NCBI RefSeq assembly: GCF_023146395.1
Contig: NZ_JAGLCD010000017.1
Coordinates: forward strand, 62,001 to 126,000
Origin: Aeromicrobium sp.
Lineage (GTDB): Bacteria > Actinomycetota > Actinomycetes > Propionibacteriales > Nocardioidaceae
Direction of reading: 5' to 3'
Length of the DNA stretch: 64,000 nucleotides
Shown here: in pieces, positions 7,690-15,691 of the stretch
Position numbering within the stretch: the stretch's first letter is position 1
Layout of the letters: each line of letters opens with the position of its first letter
Notes under the pieces: generated by a model
Told to the model about the DNA's origin: nothing
Database searches by the model: none
The model's input: the letters and a program-made list of their open reading frames with translations, nothing else
Made by a program: the position numbers and the translations under genes

Positions 7690-8987
7690 GAGCCCGAGGC
7701 TACCGACTCGTCGTCCTCGGCGAGCCGGGTCACCCGCACGTGGCCCACCTTGTTGCGTCGCCCGGTGCTGCCCTCGGCCAGCAGGCGCAGGCCCAGCGCC
7801 TCGGTGTGGGACCCCGGCAGGGGCACCTCCCCCAGGTGCTTGGCCAGCAGACCGCCGACCGTGTCGACCTCTTCGTCCTCCAGGTCGCTGATGCCGGTGA
7901 GCTCGGCGAGGTCGTCGATGTCGAGGCGCACGCTGACCCGCCACGAGCCGTCGGTCAGGACCTCGACCTCGTCGGGCTCGGAGTCGTACTCGTCGGTGAT
8001 CTCCCCGACGATCTCCTCGAGGATGTCCTCGATCGTGACGAGCCCGGCGGTGCCGCCGAACTCGTCGACCACGATCGCGATGTGGGTCCGGCTGGCCTGC
8101 ATCTCGCGCAGCAGGTCGTCGACCGGCTTGGTGTCGGGCACGAACAGGCACGGCCGCATGATCGAGTCGATGCGCTCGACCTGCTCGGCCGTGTGGTTGT
8201 CGAAGACTCGCTTCGTGACGTCCTTGAGGTAGGCGATGCCCACGACGTCGTCGAGGTTCTCCTCCACGACGGGCAGACGCGAGTACCCGCTCTGCAACGA
8301 CAGCGACATGACCTTGCGCAGGGTCTTGGTGTGCTCGACCGCGACGACGTCGGTGCGCGGCACCATGACCTCGCGCACGATCGTGTCGCCGAGCTCGAAG
8401 ACCGAGTGGATCATCTTCGACTCGTCGGTCTCGATGAGCGACGACGCGGCCGCGAGGTCGACCATCTCCCGGAGCTCGACCTCGGAGGCGAACGGGCCGT
8501 CGGTGAAGCCGCGGCCCGGGGTCAGGGCGTTGCCGATCACGATGAGCAGCTTCGGGATGGGGCCCAGGACCCACTCCAGCGCCATGACCGGCCACGCCGA
8601 CCAGACCGCGACGGCCTCGGCCCGCTGACGTCCGAGCGTGCGCGGACCGACGCCGATGAACACGAAGCTCACCAGGCCCATCACGAGCGTCGCGACGACG
8701 AACTGCTGCCACAGGCCCTCGATCTCGCCGGCCACGAAGATCGCGGCCAGCACGACCGAGGCCGTCTCGGCGAGGACTCGCAGGAGCGTCAGGCTGTTGA
8801 GGTACGGCGCGGGGTCGTCGAGGATCCGCAGGAGTCGAGCGGCCCCAGCGCGTCCCTCGTCGTCGAGCTCCTCGGCCCGCGCCCGGGAGAACGACGACAG
8901 AGCGGCCTCGGTGCTCGTCAGCAGCCCGGCGACGAACGCCAGGGCCACCGCGGTCAGTGCCGGCGTCCAGCTGGCGGGATCGAGCAT
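7686..8987 (-). CDS. CNNM/CorC-HlyC family membrane protein (tandem CBS domains)
   Basis: 433 aa. The N-terminal DUF21/CNNM transmembrane domain spans about residues 1-190 (EAALSSFSRARAEEL is the usual first-helix signature). A CBS pair follows (VPRTDVVAVEHTKTL to HIAIVVDEFGGTAGLVTIED), and then the CorC_HlyC domain ending SVRLDIDDLAEL..VGGLLAKHLG. Members are linked to Mg2+/Co2+ export or homeostasis. ATG 8987 has GAGGGG 11 bases upstream; a GTG at 8996, overlapping the ybeY stop, is an alternative. It is part of the ybeY-corC-era run. Confidence 0.93.
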   Translation of the reverse strand: MLDPASWTPALTAVALAFVAGLLTSTEAALSSFSRARAEELDDEGRAGAARLLRILDDPAPYLNSLTLLRVLAETASVVLAAIFVAGEIEGLWQQFVVATLVMGLVSFVFIGVGPRTLGRQRAEAVAVWSAWPVMALEWVLGPIPKLLIVIGNALTPGRGFTDGPFASEVELREMVDLAAASSLIETDESKMIHSVFELGDTIVREVMVPRTDVVAVEHTKTLRKVMSLSLQSGYSRLPVVEENLDDVVGIAYLKDVTKRVFDNHTAEQVERIDSIMRPCLFVPDTKPVDDLLREMQASRTHIAIVVDEFGGTAGLVTIEDILEEIVGEITDEYDSEPDEVEVLTDGSWRVSVRLDIDDLAELTGISDLEDEEVDTVGGLLAKHLGEVPLPGSHTEALGLRLLAEGSTGRRNKVGHVRVTRLAEDDESVASGS

Positions 8988-8992
8988 CGCGG

Positions 8993-9469
8993 TCACGGCC
9001 CCTCGGGGTCGACGCCGAGCTCGGCGCGCTGCCACTCCACGAGCAGGCGACCCTGGAGGCCGAACATCTCGCGATGCTCCTCCGGCTCGGCGTGGTCGTA
9101 CCCGAGCAGGTGCAGGATGCCGTGCACCAGCAGCAGGTCGACCTCGTCGGACGTCGAGTGACCAGCCGCGGGCGCCTGCTGCTCGGCGACCTGCGGGCAC
9201 AGGGCGATGTCGCCGAGGTAGCCCTCCGGCGCCTCCTCGTCGTCACGACCGGGCGTGAGCTCGTCCATCGGGAACGACAGGACGTCGGTCGGCCCCTTCT
9301 TGCCCATCCACTGCTCGTTGAGCGTCGCGATCGTGTCGGGCTCGACCAGGCGGACCGTGAGCTCGGTGGCCGGGTGAAGACGCATGCGCCGCATGACGAA
9401 GCGACAGAGGCGGGTCAGGGCGACGACGTCGACGCCCGTCCCGGACTCATCGAGGACGTCGACGTTCAC
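8993..9469 (-). CDS. ybeY: Endoribonuclease YbeY
   Basis: 158 aa. The zinc motif HGILHLLGYDH supplies H116, H120 and H126, and GPTDVLSFPMD is also diagnostic. YbeY is a metallo-RNase for 16S rRNA 3'-end maturation and ribosome quality control. GTG 9469 was chosen because AGGAG lies 5 bases upstream and the protein begins at the conserved VNVDVLDESG. It overlaps the end of phoH by 23 bases. Confidence 0.95.
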   Translation of the reverse strand: MNVDVLDESGTGVDVVALTRLCRFVMRRMRLHPATELTVRLVEPDTIATLNEQWMGKKGPTDVLSFPMDELTPGRDDEEAPEGYLGDIALCPQVAEQQAPAAGHSTSDEVDLLLVHGILHLLGYDHAEPEEHREMFGLQGRLLVEWQRAELGVDPEGP

Positions 9470-10445
9470 GGATCTCCTGCTCCTCGGCACCGTTCTCGAA
9501 CTCGTCGTAGGCGGCGACGATCTTGCCCACCAGGCGGTGCCGGACGACGTCTTGCGCCGAGAGCTCTGCGAAGTGGATGTCGTCGATGTCGCCCAGGATC
9601 CCCTGGATGATCCGCAGTCCGCTGCGCTGACCGGTCGGCAGGTCGACCTGGGTCACGTCTCCCGTGACCACGACCTTGGAGCCGAAGCCGAGACGAGTCA
9701 GGAACATCTTCATCTGCTCGGCCGTGGTGTTCTGGGCCTCGTCGAGGATGATGAACGCGTTGTTGAGGGTCCGGCCACGCATGTACGCCAGTGGTGCGAC
9801 CTCGATGACTCCGGCGGTCAGCAGCTTCGGGATGGCTTCGGGATCCATCATGTCGTGCAGGGCGTCGTACAGCGGGCGCAGGTACGGGTCGATCTTCTCG
9901 CTCAGGGTGCCCGGGAGGTAGCCGAGCCGCTCCCCGGCCTCGACGGCCGGACGGGTCAGGATGATGCGGCTGACCTCCTTGGACTGCAGCGCCTGCACGG
10001 CCTTGGCCATCGCGAGATACGTCTTGCCCGTGCCGGCCGGGCCGATGCCGAACACGATCGTGTGCTCGTCGATCGCGTCGACGTAGCGCTTCTGGTTCAG
10101 CGTCTTGGGCCGGATCGTGCGGCCGCGGTTCGACAGGATGTTGAGGCTCAGGACCTCGGCCGGTTGCTCGTGCGTCTCGGCCCGCAGCATCCCGACGCTG
10201 CGCTCCACCGTCTCGGCGGTCATGCCCTGGCCCGTGCGGACGATCGTCGTGAGCTCGTCGAGGAGCCGTTCGACGAGCGCGACCTCGCCGGGCTCGCCGG
10301 TGACGCTCACCTGGTTGCCGCGGACGTGGATGTCGGCGTCGAAGTCGCGCTCGATGAGTCGCAGGAACTCGTCGCCGGCGCCGAAGAGCGCGACCGCGTC
10401 GATGCTGGTGGGGACCGTGAAGGTGTGGGTGGGGTGCTGAGTCAT
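9447..10445 (-). CDS. phoH: PhoH-family ATPase
   Basis: 332 aa. An N-terminal KH-like region precedes the ATPase core. Walker A is GPAGTGKT (135-142), Walker B is AFIILDEAQN, and VVTGDVTQVDLP follows. PhoH ATPases sit next to ybeY in most bacteria and probably act as RNA helicases or remodelers on ribosomal RNA. ATG 10445 is well placed. The coding end overlaps ybeY. Confidence 0.95.
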   Translation of the reverse strand: MTQHPTHTFTVPTSIDAVALFGAGDEFLRLIERDFDADIHVRGNQVSVTGEPGEVALVERLLDELTTIVRTGQGMTAETVERSVGMLRAETHEQPAEVLSLNILSNRGRTIRPKTLNQKRYVDAIDEHTIVFGIGPAGTGKTYLAMAKAVQALQSKEVSRIILTRPAVEAGERLGYLPGTLSEKIDPYLRPLYDALHDMMDPEAIPKLLTAGVIEVAPLAYMRGRTLNNAFIILDEAQNTTAEQMKMFLTRLGFGSKVVVTGDVTQVDLPTGQRSGLRIIQGILGDIDDIHFAELSAQDVVRHRLVGKIVAAYDEFENGAEEQEIRERRRPR

Positions 10446-10514
10446 GGGTGCTGCCAGTCTACGGCCAGACTCGTGGACGTCGAGCGGCCGTGACCCAGCG
10501 CCCCGTCGTGGTGC

Positions 10515-10856
10515 TCAGCCGGGAGGCCAGGTCAACGATCGGCCCGAGAGCACGTGCCCGTGGCAGTGGAACACCGTCTGGAACGCGTCGGCGCCGGTGT
10601 TGAACACGAGCCGGTACGAACCGGTGCCGAGCTCGTCGGCGATGCGGCGCGTGTGCGTGATCAGGTCGACCGTGGCCTCCGGGTCGGCCGCAGCGAGGCT
10701 CGCGACGTCCGGCTCGTGGCGCTTCGGGATGACCAGCACGTGGGTCGGTGCCTGCGGGTTGATGTCGCGGAAGGCGAGGGTGTGGTCGGTTTCACCGACC
10801 ACGTCGGCCGGGACGTCGCCGGCGACGATGGAGCAGAACAGGCAGTCGTCACTCAT
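10515..10856 (-). CDS. HIT-family nucleotide hydrolase (HinT-like)
   Basis: 113 aa. The histidine triad is HCHGH (H97, H99, H101), with a Cys and a Gly at the variable places. The N-terminal CLFCSIVAGDVPA has the CxxC found in HinT zinc-binding forms, and the C-terminus ends WPPG as in HinT. It hydrolyses purine nucleoside phosphoramidates and possibly aminoacyl-adenylates. It lies 27 bases after dnaJ, where rsmE often sits in other actinobacteria. Confidence 0.93.
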   Translation of the reverse strand: MSDDCLFCSIVAGDVPADVVGETDHTLAFRDINPQAPTHVLVIPKRHEPDVASLAAADPEATVDLITHTRRIADELGTGSYRLVFNTGADAFQTVFHCHGHVLSGRSLTWPPG

Positions 10857-10883
10857 GCTCCAGTCCTACCGCACGGCGCCCGA

Positions 10884-12041
10884 TCACTCGCCGGCGGCGC
10901 GGAAGGCGCTCTTGATCCGGCCGAACACGCTGCGGTGCGTGGCCCCGAGGCGGGCCTCCGGGCGCTCCTCGCCCCGCAGCGTCGCGAGGCGCTGCAGCAG
11001 CTCGCGCTGCTCGTCGTCGAGCTTGTCGGGGGTCTCGACGACCACCGTGACGCGCAGGTCGCCCGAGCCGATGCCGCGCAGCCGGGGCACCCCCTCGCCG
11101 CGCACGACCACGACCTCGCCGGACTGCGAGCCCGCCTCGACGTCGACCACGATGGACTCGGGTCCGTCGTGCTCCTCGAGGTCGGCCCGCAGGGACGGCA
11201 GGTCGAGCGTGGTACCCAGCGCGGCGGCAGTCATCGGCAGCGTGACCTGACACTCCAGGTGGTCGCCGCTGCGCGAGTACACGGGGTGGCGACGGACCTG
11301 GATCTCGACGTAGAGATCGCCCGCGGGTCCGCCGCCCGGACCGATCTCGCCCTCGCCGGTGAGCTGGATGCGCGTGCCGTGGTCGACGCCGGCCGGGATC
11401 GTGAGCGTCAGGTTGCGACGAGCCCGGACACGGCCCTCGCCGTCGCACGCCCGGCACGGATCGGGGATGACCGAGCCGAAGCCGTGACAGGTCGGGCACG
11501 GGCGGGCCGTGCGGATGTCGCCGAGCAGGGAGCGCTGCACGTGCTGGATCGCGCCCTGTCCGTGGCAGGTGCCGCACGTGACGGGCTGGGAGCCCTCCTC
11601 AGCACCGCTGCCGTCGCACACCTCGCAGACGACCGCCGTGTCGACCTTGAGCTCCTGGGTGACCCCGAAGACCGCCTCGGCGAGCTCGACCTCGAGCCGG
11701 AGCAGGGCGTCCTGGCCACGCTGCACCCGCGACCGCGGCCCACGCTGCGAGGACTGACCGAAGAACGCGTCCATGATGTCGTCGAAGCTGAACCCCTGAC
11801 CGAACCCGCCGCCGCCGCGCTGGCCGCCCATCGGGTCACCGCCGCGGTCGAAGACCTGACGCTTCTGCGGGTCCGACAGCACCTCGTAGGCCTGGGAGAC
11901 CTCCTTGAACCGTTCCGCGGCATCGGGGGCGTCGTTGACGTCGGGGTGCAGCTGGCGCGCCAGGCGGCGGTACGCCTTCTTGATCTCCTCGGGGGTCGCG
12001 GAGCGGTCCACGCCGAGCAGCGCGTAGTAGTCGGAGGCCAT
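10884..12041 (-). CDS. dnaJ: Chaperone DnaJ
   Basis: 385 aa. The J domain carries HPD at 32-34. A Gly/Phe-rich stretch ([15 protein letters not shown]) follows. Four CxxCxGxG repeats form the zinc-binding region ([32 protein letters not shown]), then the C-terminal substrate-binding domains. It is the DnaK co-chaperone. It lies 44 bases after hrcA and should be co-regulated by the CIRCE site upstream of hrcA, making this the actinobacterial dnaJ2-type copy. Confidence 0.96.
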   Translation of the reverse strand: MASDYYALLGVDRSATPEEIKKAYRRLARQLHPDVNDAPDAAERFKEVSQAYEVLSDPQKRQVFDRGGDPMGGQRGGGGFGQGFSFDDIMDAFFGQSSQRGPRSRVQRGQDALLRLEVELAEAVFGVTQELKVDTAVVCEVCDGSGAEEGSQPVTCGTCHGQGAIQHVQRSLLGDIRTARPCPTCHGFGSVIPDPCRACDGEGRVRARRNLTLTIPAGVDHGTRIQLTGEGEIGPGGGPAGDLYVEIQVRRHPVYSRSGDHLECQVTLPMTAAALGTTLDLPSLRADLEEHDGPESIVVDVEAGSQSGEVVVVRGEGVPRLRGIGSGDLRVTVVVETPDKLDDEQRELLQRLATLRGEERPEARLGATHRSVFGRIKSAFRAAGE

Positions 12042-12085
12042 GAGGTGCTTTCGGGCTGGGAGTTCTGGACGGGTTCGGGCGGTCG

Positions 12086-13099
12086 TCAGGCGTCGTCGAG
12101 CATGCGGCCGACGTACCGGGCGACAGCGGCGACGGTGGCGATCGTCCCGGGGTAGTCCATGCGGGTGGGGCCCACGGTGCCGAGGGTCGCGCGGCTGCCG
12201 TCACCACCGTAGGCCGAGGCCACGACCGCGGTGCCGGCGAGGGTGTCGAGACCCGTCTCGCCGCCGATGCGGACCGTGACCCCGCCGGAGGCCTCGCCCA
12301 ACAGCTTGAGGAGCACGACCTGCTCCTCGAGCGCCTCGAGGACCGGACCGACGGTGGTGTCGAAGTCGGCTCCGAAACGGGCGAGGTTCGAGGTGCCGCC
12401 CACGACGATGCGCGCGTCGGAACGTTCGTCGGAGAACGTCTGCGCGAGCGTGGCGACGACCGTGGCCACGACCGGCTGGTCCTCGGGGTCGAAGGCGGGG
12501 ATGAGGTCGGCGACCTTGACGGCCGCGTCGGACAGACGCACCCCGAGGACGACCGGCAGGATGCGCGCGCGCAGGTCGGCCAGGAGCCGGTCACCGAGGG
12601 GTGAGGGGAGGTCGATCGTGCGCTGCTCGACCCGCCCGGAACTCGTGATGACGACGACGAGCACGCGACTCGCGTCGAGCGCCACGAGCTCGACGTGGCG
12701 CACCGTCGAGCGGGTCAGGCTGGGGTACTGCACGACCGCGACCTGGCTCGTGAGCTGGGCGAGGACCCGGACGCTCCGCTGGACGATGTCGTCGACGTCG
12801 ACCGACTCCGACAGGAACCGCTCGATCGCGCGACGCTCGGCCGGCGACAGGGCCTTGACCGTGGCCAGACGGTCGACGAACATCCGGTAGCCCTTGTCGG
12901 TGGGGATGCGCCCGGCCGAGGTGTGCGGCTGGGTGAGGTACCCCTCGTCCTCCAGGGCCTTCATGTCGCCGCGGATCGTGGCCGAGGAGACCCCCAGGTG
13001 ATGGCGTTCGACCAGCGCCCGCGAGCCCACGGGCTCCTGCGTGGCCACGTAGTCCTCGACGATGGCGCGGAGGACGTCGAGGCGACGGTCGTCGGACAT
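12086..13099 (-). CDS. hrcA: Heat-inducible transcription repressor HrcA
   Basis: 337 aa. The N-terminal winged helix contains [27 protein letters not shown], read here as positions about 40-65. A GAF-like regulatory region follows. ATG 13099 with GGGAGG upstream was chosen over the longer [11 protein letters not shown] form. HrcA represses chaperone genes through CIRCE, and a CIRCE-like site stands 24 bases before its own start, so it is autoregulated together with dnaJ. Confidence 0.95.
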   Translation of the reverse strand: MSDDRRLDVLRAIVEDYVATQEPVGSRALVERHHLGVSSATIRGDMKALEDEGYLTQPHTSAGRIPTDKGYRMFVDRLATVKALSPAERRAIERFLSESVDVDDIVQRSVRVLAQLTSQVAVVQYPSLTRSTVRHVELVALDASRVLVVVITSSGRVEQRTIDLPSPLGDRLLADLRARILPVVLGVRLSDAAVKVADLIPAFDPEDQPVVATVVATLAQTFSDERSDARIVVGGTSNLARFGADFDTTVGPVLEALEEQVVLLKLLGEASGGVTVRIGGETGLDTLAGTAVVASAYGGDGSRATLGTVGPTRMDYPGTIATVAAVARYVGRMLDDA

Positions 13100-13122
13100 C
13101 ACAGCCTCCCCTCGGCGCGTCG

Positions 13123-13149
13123 CTGGCACTCACGATGCTCGTTTGCCAG
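13123..13149 (-). promoter_or_regulatory. CIRCE operator
   Basis: CTGGCACTC (13123-13131), nine bases, then GTTTGCCAG (13141-13149). The left arm equals the actinobacterial form of CIRCE. The right arm matches its complement at seven of nine positions. It is immediately upstream of hrcA, where HrcA autoregulation is expected. It also lies between hrcA and a divergent plus-strand gene at 13173. Confidence 0.85.
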
Positions 13150-13172
13150 TCTAGCGGGATGGGACTCAGGCC

Positions 13173-13607
13173 ATGAGGCAGATCGCGCGCACCGGCGATG
13201 CGATCGTGGTGTCCGGGCGTGACCGCGACCTCACCTACCGGTCCCGGCGCGTCACCCTCGACGACGGCACGTGGGTCGCCCACGAGTCGCGCGGTGGCAC
13301 GCTGAGCTCGGTGTGGGCCGTCGATCTCGGTGACCGGTTCGTCGAGGTCGTGCACCTGGGCGGTGGCCCGTCGGGCGGCGAGCTCGCCGTCGTCGTGCCG
13401 GACGCCGACACGGTCCTGCTCGGCGAGCTCGTGAGCGAGCCCACGGGTCCGGTGCCCCCCAGCTGGCCGGTCGCGGTCGATCTGGCCATCGGGCTCACCG
13501 GACCCGCCACGACGATCCTCGGCGCCGCCGGCGAGGTCAGCCGCGAGCATCTCGCCGAGCTCCACCAGCGCCTGCTGGGCCTGCTGCACGACGGATCGCC
13601 CTCATGA
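13173..13607 (+). CDS. Hypothetical protein upstream of DUF3097
   Basis: 144 aa with no recognised domain. It is soluble and beta-rich at the N-terminus (DAIVVSGRDRDLTYRSRRVTL) and ends in a helical region. It overlaps the DUF3097 gene by ATGA, so the two are co-translated. It is divergent from hrcA, with the CIRCE site between them. It may be a family restricted to actinobacteria; no function is proposed. Confidence 0.75.
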   Translation: MRQIARTGDAIVVSGRDRDLTYRSRRVTLDDGTWVAHESRGGTLSSVWAVDLGDRFVEVVHLGGGPSGGELAVVVPDADTVLLGELVSEPTGPVPPSWPVAVDLAIGLTGPATTILGAAGEVSREHLAELHQRLLGLLHDGSPS

Positions 13608-14443
13608 GCGACCGCTACGGCCAGGACGTCCTGTCCGGCGACTGGAAGCGGCCGTCCCAGGGGCGCTCGGCCGATCTTCCGGTCGAGCTGGGCCTGGTGG
13701 TCGAGGACGTCACGAGCGGTTTCGTCGGCGAGATCGTCACGATCGACGCCCAGATGGGCATGGTCGTGCTCGAGGACCGGCGGCACCAGCGCCGCAGCTT
13801 CGCCCTCGGCCCCGGGTACTGGGTCGACGGTAAACCCGTCACGCTGCGGCCGCCCGTCGTGGCCAGCGCCGGACCGAGGCGCACGGCCTCCGGGTCCGTC
13901 GCGGGCCCGCGCGAACGTGCCAAGGTCGCCCAGCCGAGCCGGATCTGGGTCGAAGGTCGCCACGACGCCGAGCTCGTCGAGAAGGTCTGGGGCGACGACC
14001 TGCGCCACGTCGGCGTCGCCGTGGAGTACCTCGGTGGCATCGACGACCTCAAGGCCGAGGTCGACTCCTTCGACCCCGGGCCGGGCCGTCGCCTCGGCGT
14101 GCTGGTCGACCACCTCGTGACCGGCTCGAAGGAGTGGCGCATCGCGCAGACGCTCTCGAAGGAACCGCACGTGCTGGTCGTCGGGCACCCCTACGTCGAC
14201 GTGTGGCAGACCGTGAAGCCGGCCCGCCTGGGTCTGCAGGAATGGCCGGTGATCCCGCGCGGCGTCGAGTGGAAGCACGGCATCTGCGAGGCCCTCGGCT
14301 GGCCGCACGCCGAACAGGCCGACATCGCCCGCGCCTGGAAGAAGATCCTCGGCGCGGTCGAGACGTGGACCGACCTGGAACCGGTCTTCCTGGGCCGGGT
14401 CGAGGAGCTCATCGACTTCGTCACGGCGGACGGCCCCGCGTAG
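13604..14443 (+). CDS. DUF3097 family protein
   Basis: 279 aa. Recognised by the conserved order: SADLPVELGLVVED near the start, WVEGRHDAELVEKVWGDDLR in the middle, LGVLVDHLVTGSKEWRIA, then HPYVDVWQTVKP and IPRGVEWKHGICEALGW. The WVEGRHDAELVEKVWGDD segment resembles a Toprim-type fold (EGxxDA and a later DHL). The function is not established. It is near-universal in actinobacteria and typically lies near hrcA or hemW, as here. Confidence 0.88.
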   Translation: MSDRYGQDVLSGDWKRPSQGRSADLPVELGLVVEDVTSGFVGEIVTIDAQMGMVVLEDRRHQRRSFALGPGYWVDGKPVTLRPPVVASAGPRRTASGSVAGPRERAKVAQPSRIWVEGRHDAELVEKVWGDDLRHVGVAVEYLGGIDDLKAEVDSFDPGPGRRLGVLVDHLVTGSKEWRIAQTLSKEPHVLVVGHPYVDVWQTVKPARLGLQEWPVIPRGVEWKHGICEALGWPHAEQADIARAWKKILGAVETWTDLEPVFLGRVEELIDFVTADGPA

Positions 14444-14452
14444 CCGGAGCCC

Positions 14453-14515
14453 CCAGATGTGCGCGCGACGGCATCCGAGACGGCCCCACGCGGCGGCATT
14501 CGCGCGCACGTCTGG
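14453..14515. terminator. Long stem-loop between convergent DUF3097 and hemW genes
   Basis: 16-base arms at 14453-14468 and 14500-14515 pair at 15 positions plus one G-U. The 31-base loop is GC-rich. The element fills most of the 77-base convergent gap, so a bidirectional terminator is the simplest reading. There is no T-run. It could also be a member of an interspersed repeat family. Confidence 0.55.
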
Positions 14516-14520
14516 TGGCG

Positions 14521-15663
14521 TCAGGTCAGCTCGCGGACGACGTGGTCGGCGAGCAGGCGGCCCTTCCTCGTCAGCACCAGGTGACCCTCGACCGGTTCCA
14601 GCAGACCTTGCTCGACCAGGTGGGCGTGGGGCGGGAGGCCCTGGGGGTCCAGGCCCGTCCGCAGGCGTGTGCGGAGCATGACGTCCTCCAGGCGCGCCGC
14701 ATCGGCGTCGATGTCCTCGCCGTCCGCCTCGGGAGACTCCCCCGCGTCCAGCCGCTGCGCGTAGGCGGCCGGGTGCTTGACGTTCCACCAGCGACGCCCG
14801 CCCAGGTACGAGTGGGCACCCGGCCCGATGCCGAGCCACTCGCCGCCGGTCCAGTAGAGGACGTTGTGGCGGCACTGCGCAGCGGGGCCCGTGGCCCAGT
14901 TCGAGAGCTCGTACCACCCGAGCCCGGCGCCCTGGAGCATCGTGTCGGCGAGCAGGTACTTGTCGGCGGTCTCGTCGTCATCGGGCATCACGACCTCCCC
15001 GCGGGAGACCTTCCGCGCGAACGCGGTGCCCGCCTCGACGATCAGGGCGTACGCGCTGACGTGGTCGGGCTCCAGCGAGATCGCGTGCTCGACGGTGCGC
15101 CGCCAGTCGTCCATCGACTCCCCCGGCGACCCGTAGATCAGGTCGACGCTCAGCTGGTCGAAGCCGGCCTCGCGGGCCCACCTCACGGCCTCGGGAACCC
15201 GCTCGGGATCATGCGTGCGGTCGAGGACCTTCAGGACGTGGGGCACGGCCGACTGCACGCCGAACGAGATCCGGTTGAAGCCTCCCGTGCGCAGGGTCGC
15301 GAGCATCGCCGGGTCGACGGAGTCCGGATTGGCCTCGGTCGTGACCTCGACGTCCGGCGCCAGTCCCCACGCCTCGTCGATGGCACCGAGGATGCGGACC
15401 AGGTCGTGGGCCGCGAGCTGTGTCGGCGTGCCACCGCCCACGAACACGGTCTCCACCGCGCGGGCCCCGGTGCGGGCCGCGGACCGGCGGATCTCGGCGA
15501 TCGCGGAGTCGGCGTACGTCGCCCGCGTGGCCCCGTCACCGAGCTCGTCGGCCGTGTAGGTGTTGAAGTCGCAGTACCCACAGCGCACCGAGCAGAACGG
15601 GACGTGGACGTACACGCCGAAGGGTCGTCCCCCGTCGGAGGACGACCCTTCGCGCGTGTTCAC
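14521..15663 (-). CDS. hemW: HemW-like radical SAM protein
   Basis: 380 aa. The radical SAM cluster is C24, C28 and C31 (FCSVRCGYCDF), with GGGTPT, the E in TEANPDS and the C-terminal HemW domain. Once annotated as oxygen-independent coproporphyrinogen oxidase, HemW is now seen as a heme chaperone. Start GTG 15663 gives a polar 17-residue lead before YVHVPFC. A 13-bp hairpin covers codons 4-16, so a later GTG in GVYV is an alternative start. It lies between the DUF3097 and acyl-CoA synthetase genes. Confidence 0.9.
   Translation of the reverse strand: MNTREGSSSDGGRPFGVYVHVPFCSVRCGYCDFNTYTADELGDGATRATYADSAIAEIRRSAARTGARAVETVFVGGGTPTQLAAHDLVRILGAIDEAWGLAPDVEVTTEANPDSVDPAMLATLRTGGFNRISFGVQSAVPHVLKVLDRTHDPERVPEAVRWAREAGFDQLSVDLIYGSPGESMDDWRRTVEHAISLEPDHVSAYALIVEAGTAFARKVSRGEVVMPDDDETADKYLLADTMLQGAGLGWYELSNWATGPAAQCRHNVLYWTGGEWLGIGPGAHSYLGGRRWWNVKHPAAYAQRLDAGESPEADGEDIDADAARLEDVMLRTRLRTGLDPQGLPPHAHLVEQGLLEPVEGHLVLTRKGRLLADHVVRELT
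15618..15652 (-). terminator. Perfect 13-bp hairpin overlapping the 5' end of hemW
   Basis: The arms 15618-15630 and 15640-15652 are fully complementary with a 9-base loop. On the minus strand the hairpin follows the acyl-CoA synthetase stop by about 40 bases and sits inside the first hemW codons. It could terminate the upstream gene or hold back hemW translation. No T-run follows. Confidence 0.5.
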
Positions 15664-15691
15664 GCCCCCAGCGTAGAGGGGCGCCGCCCGG

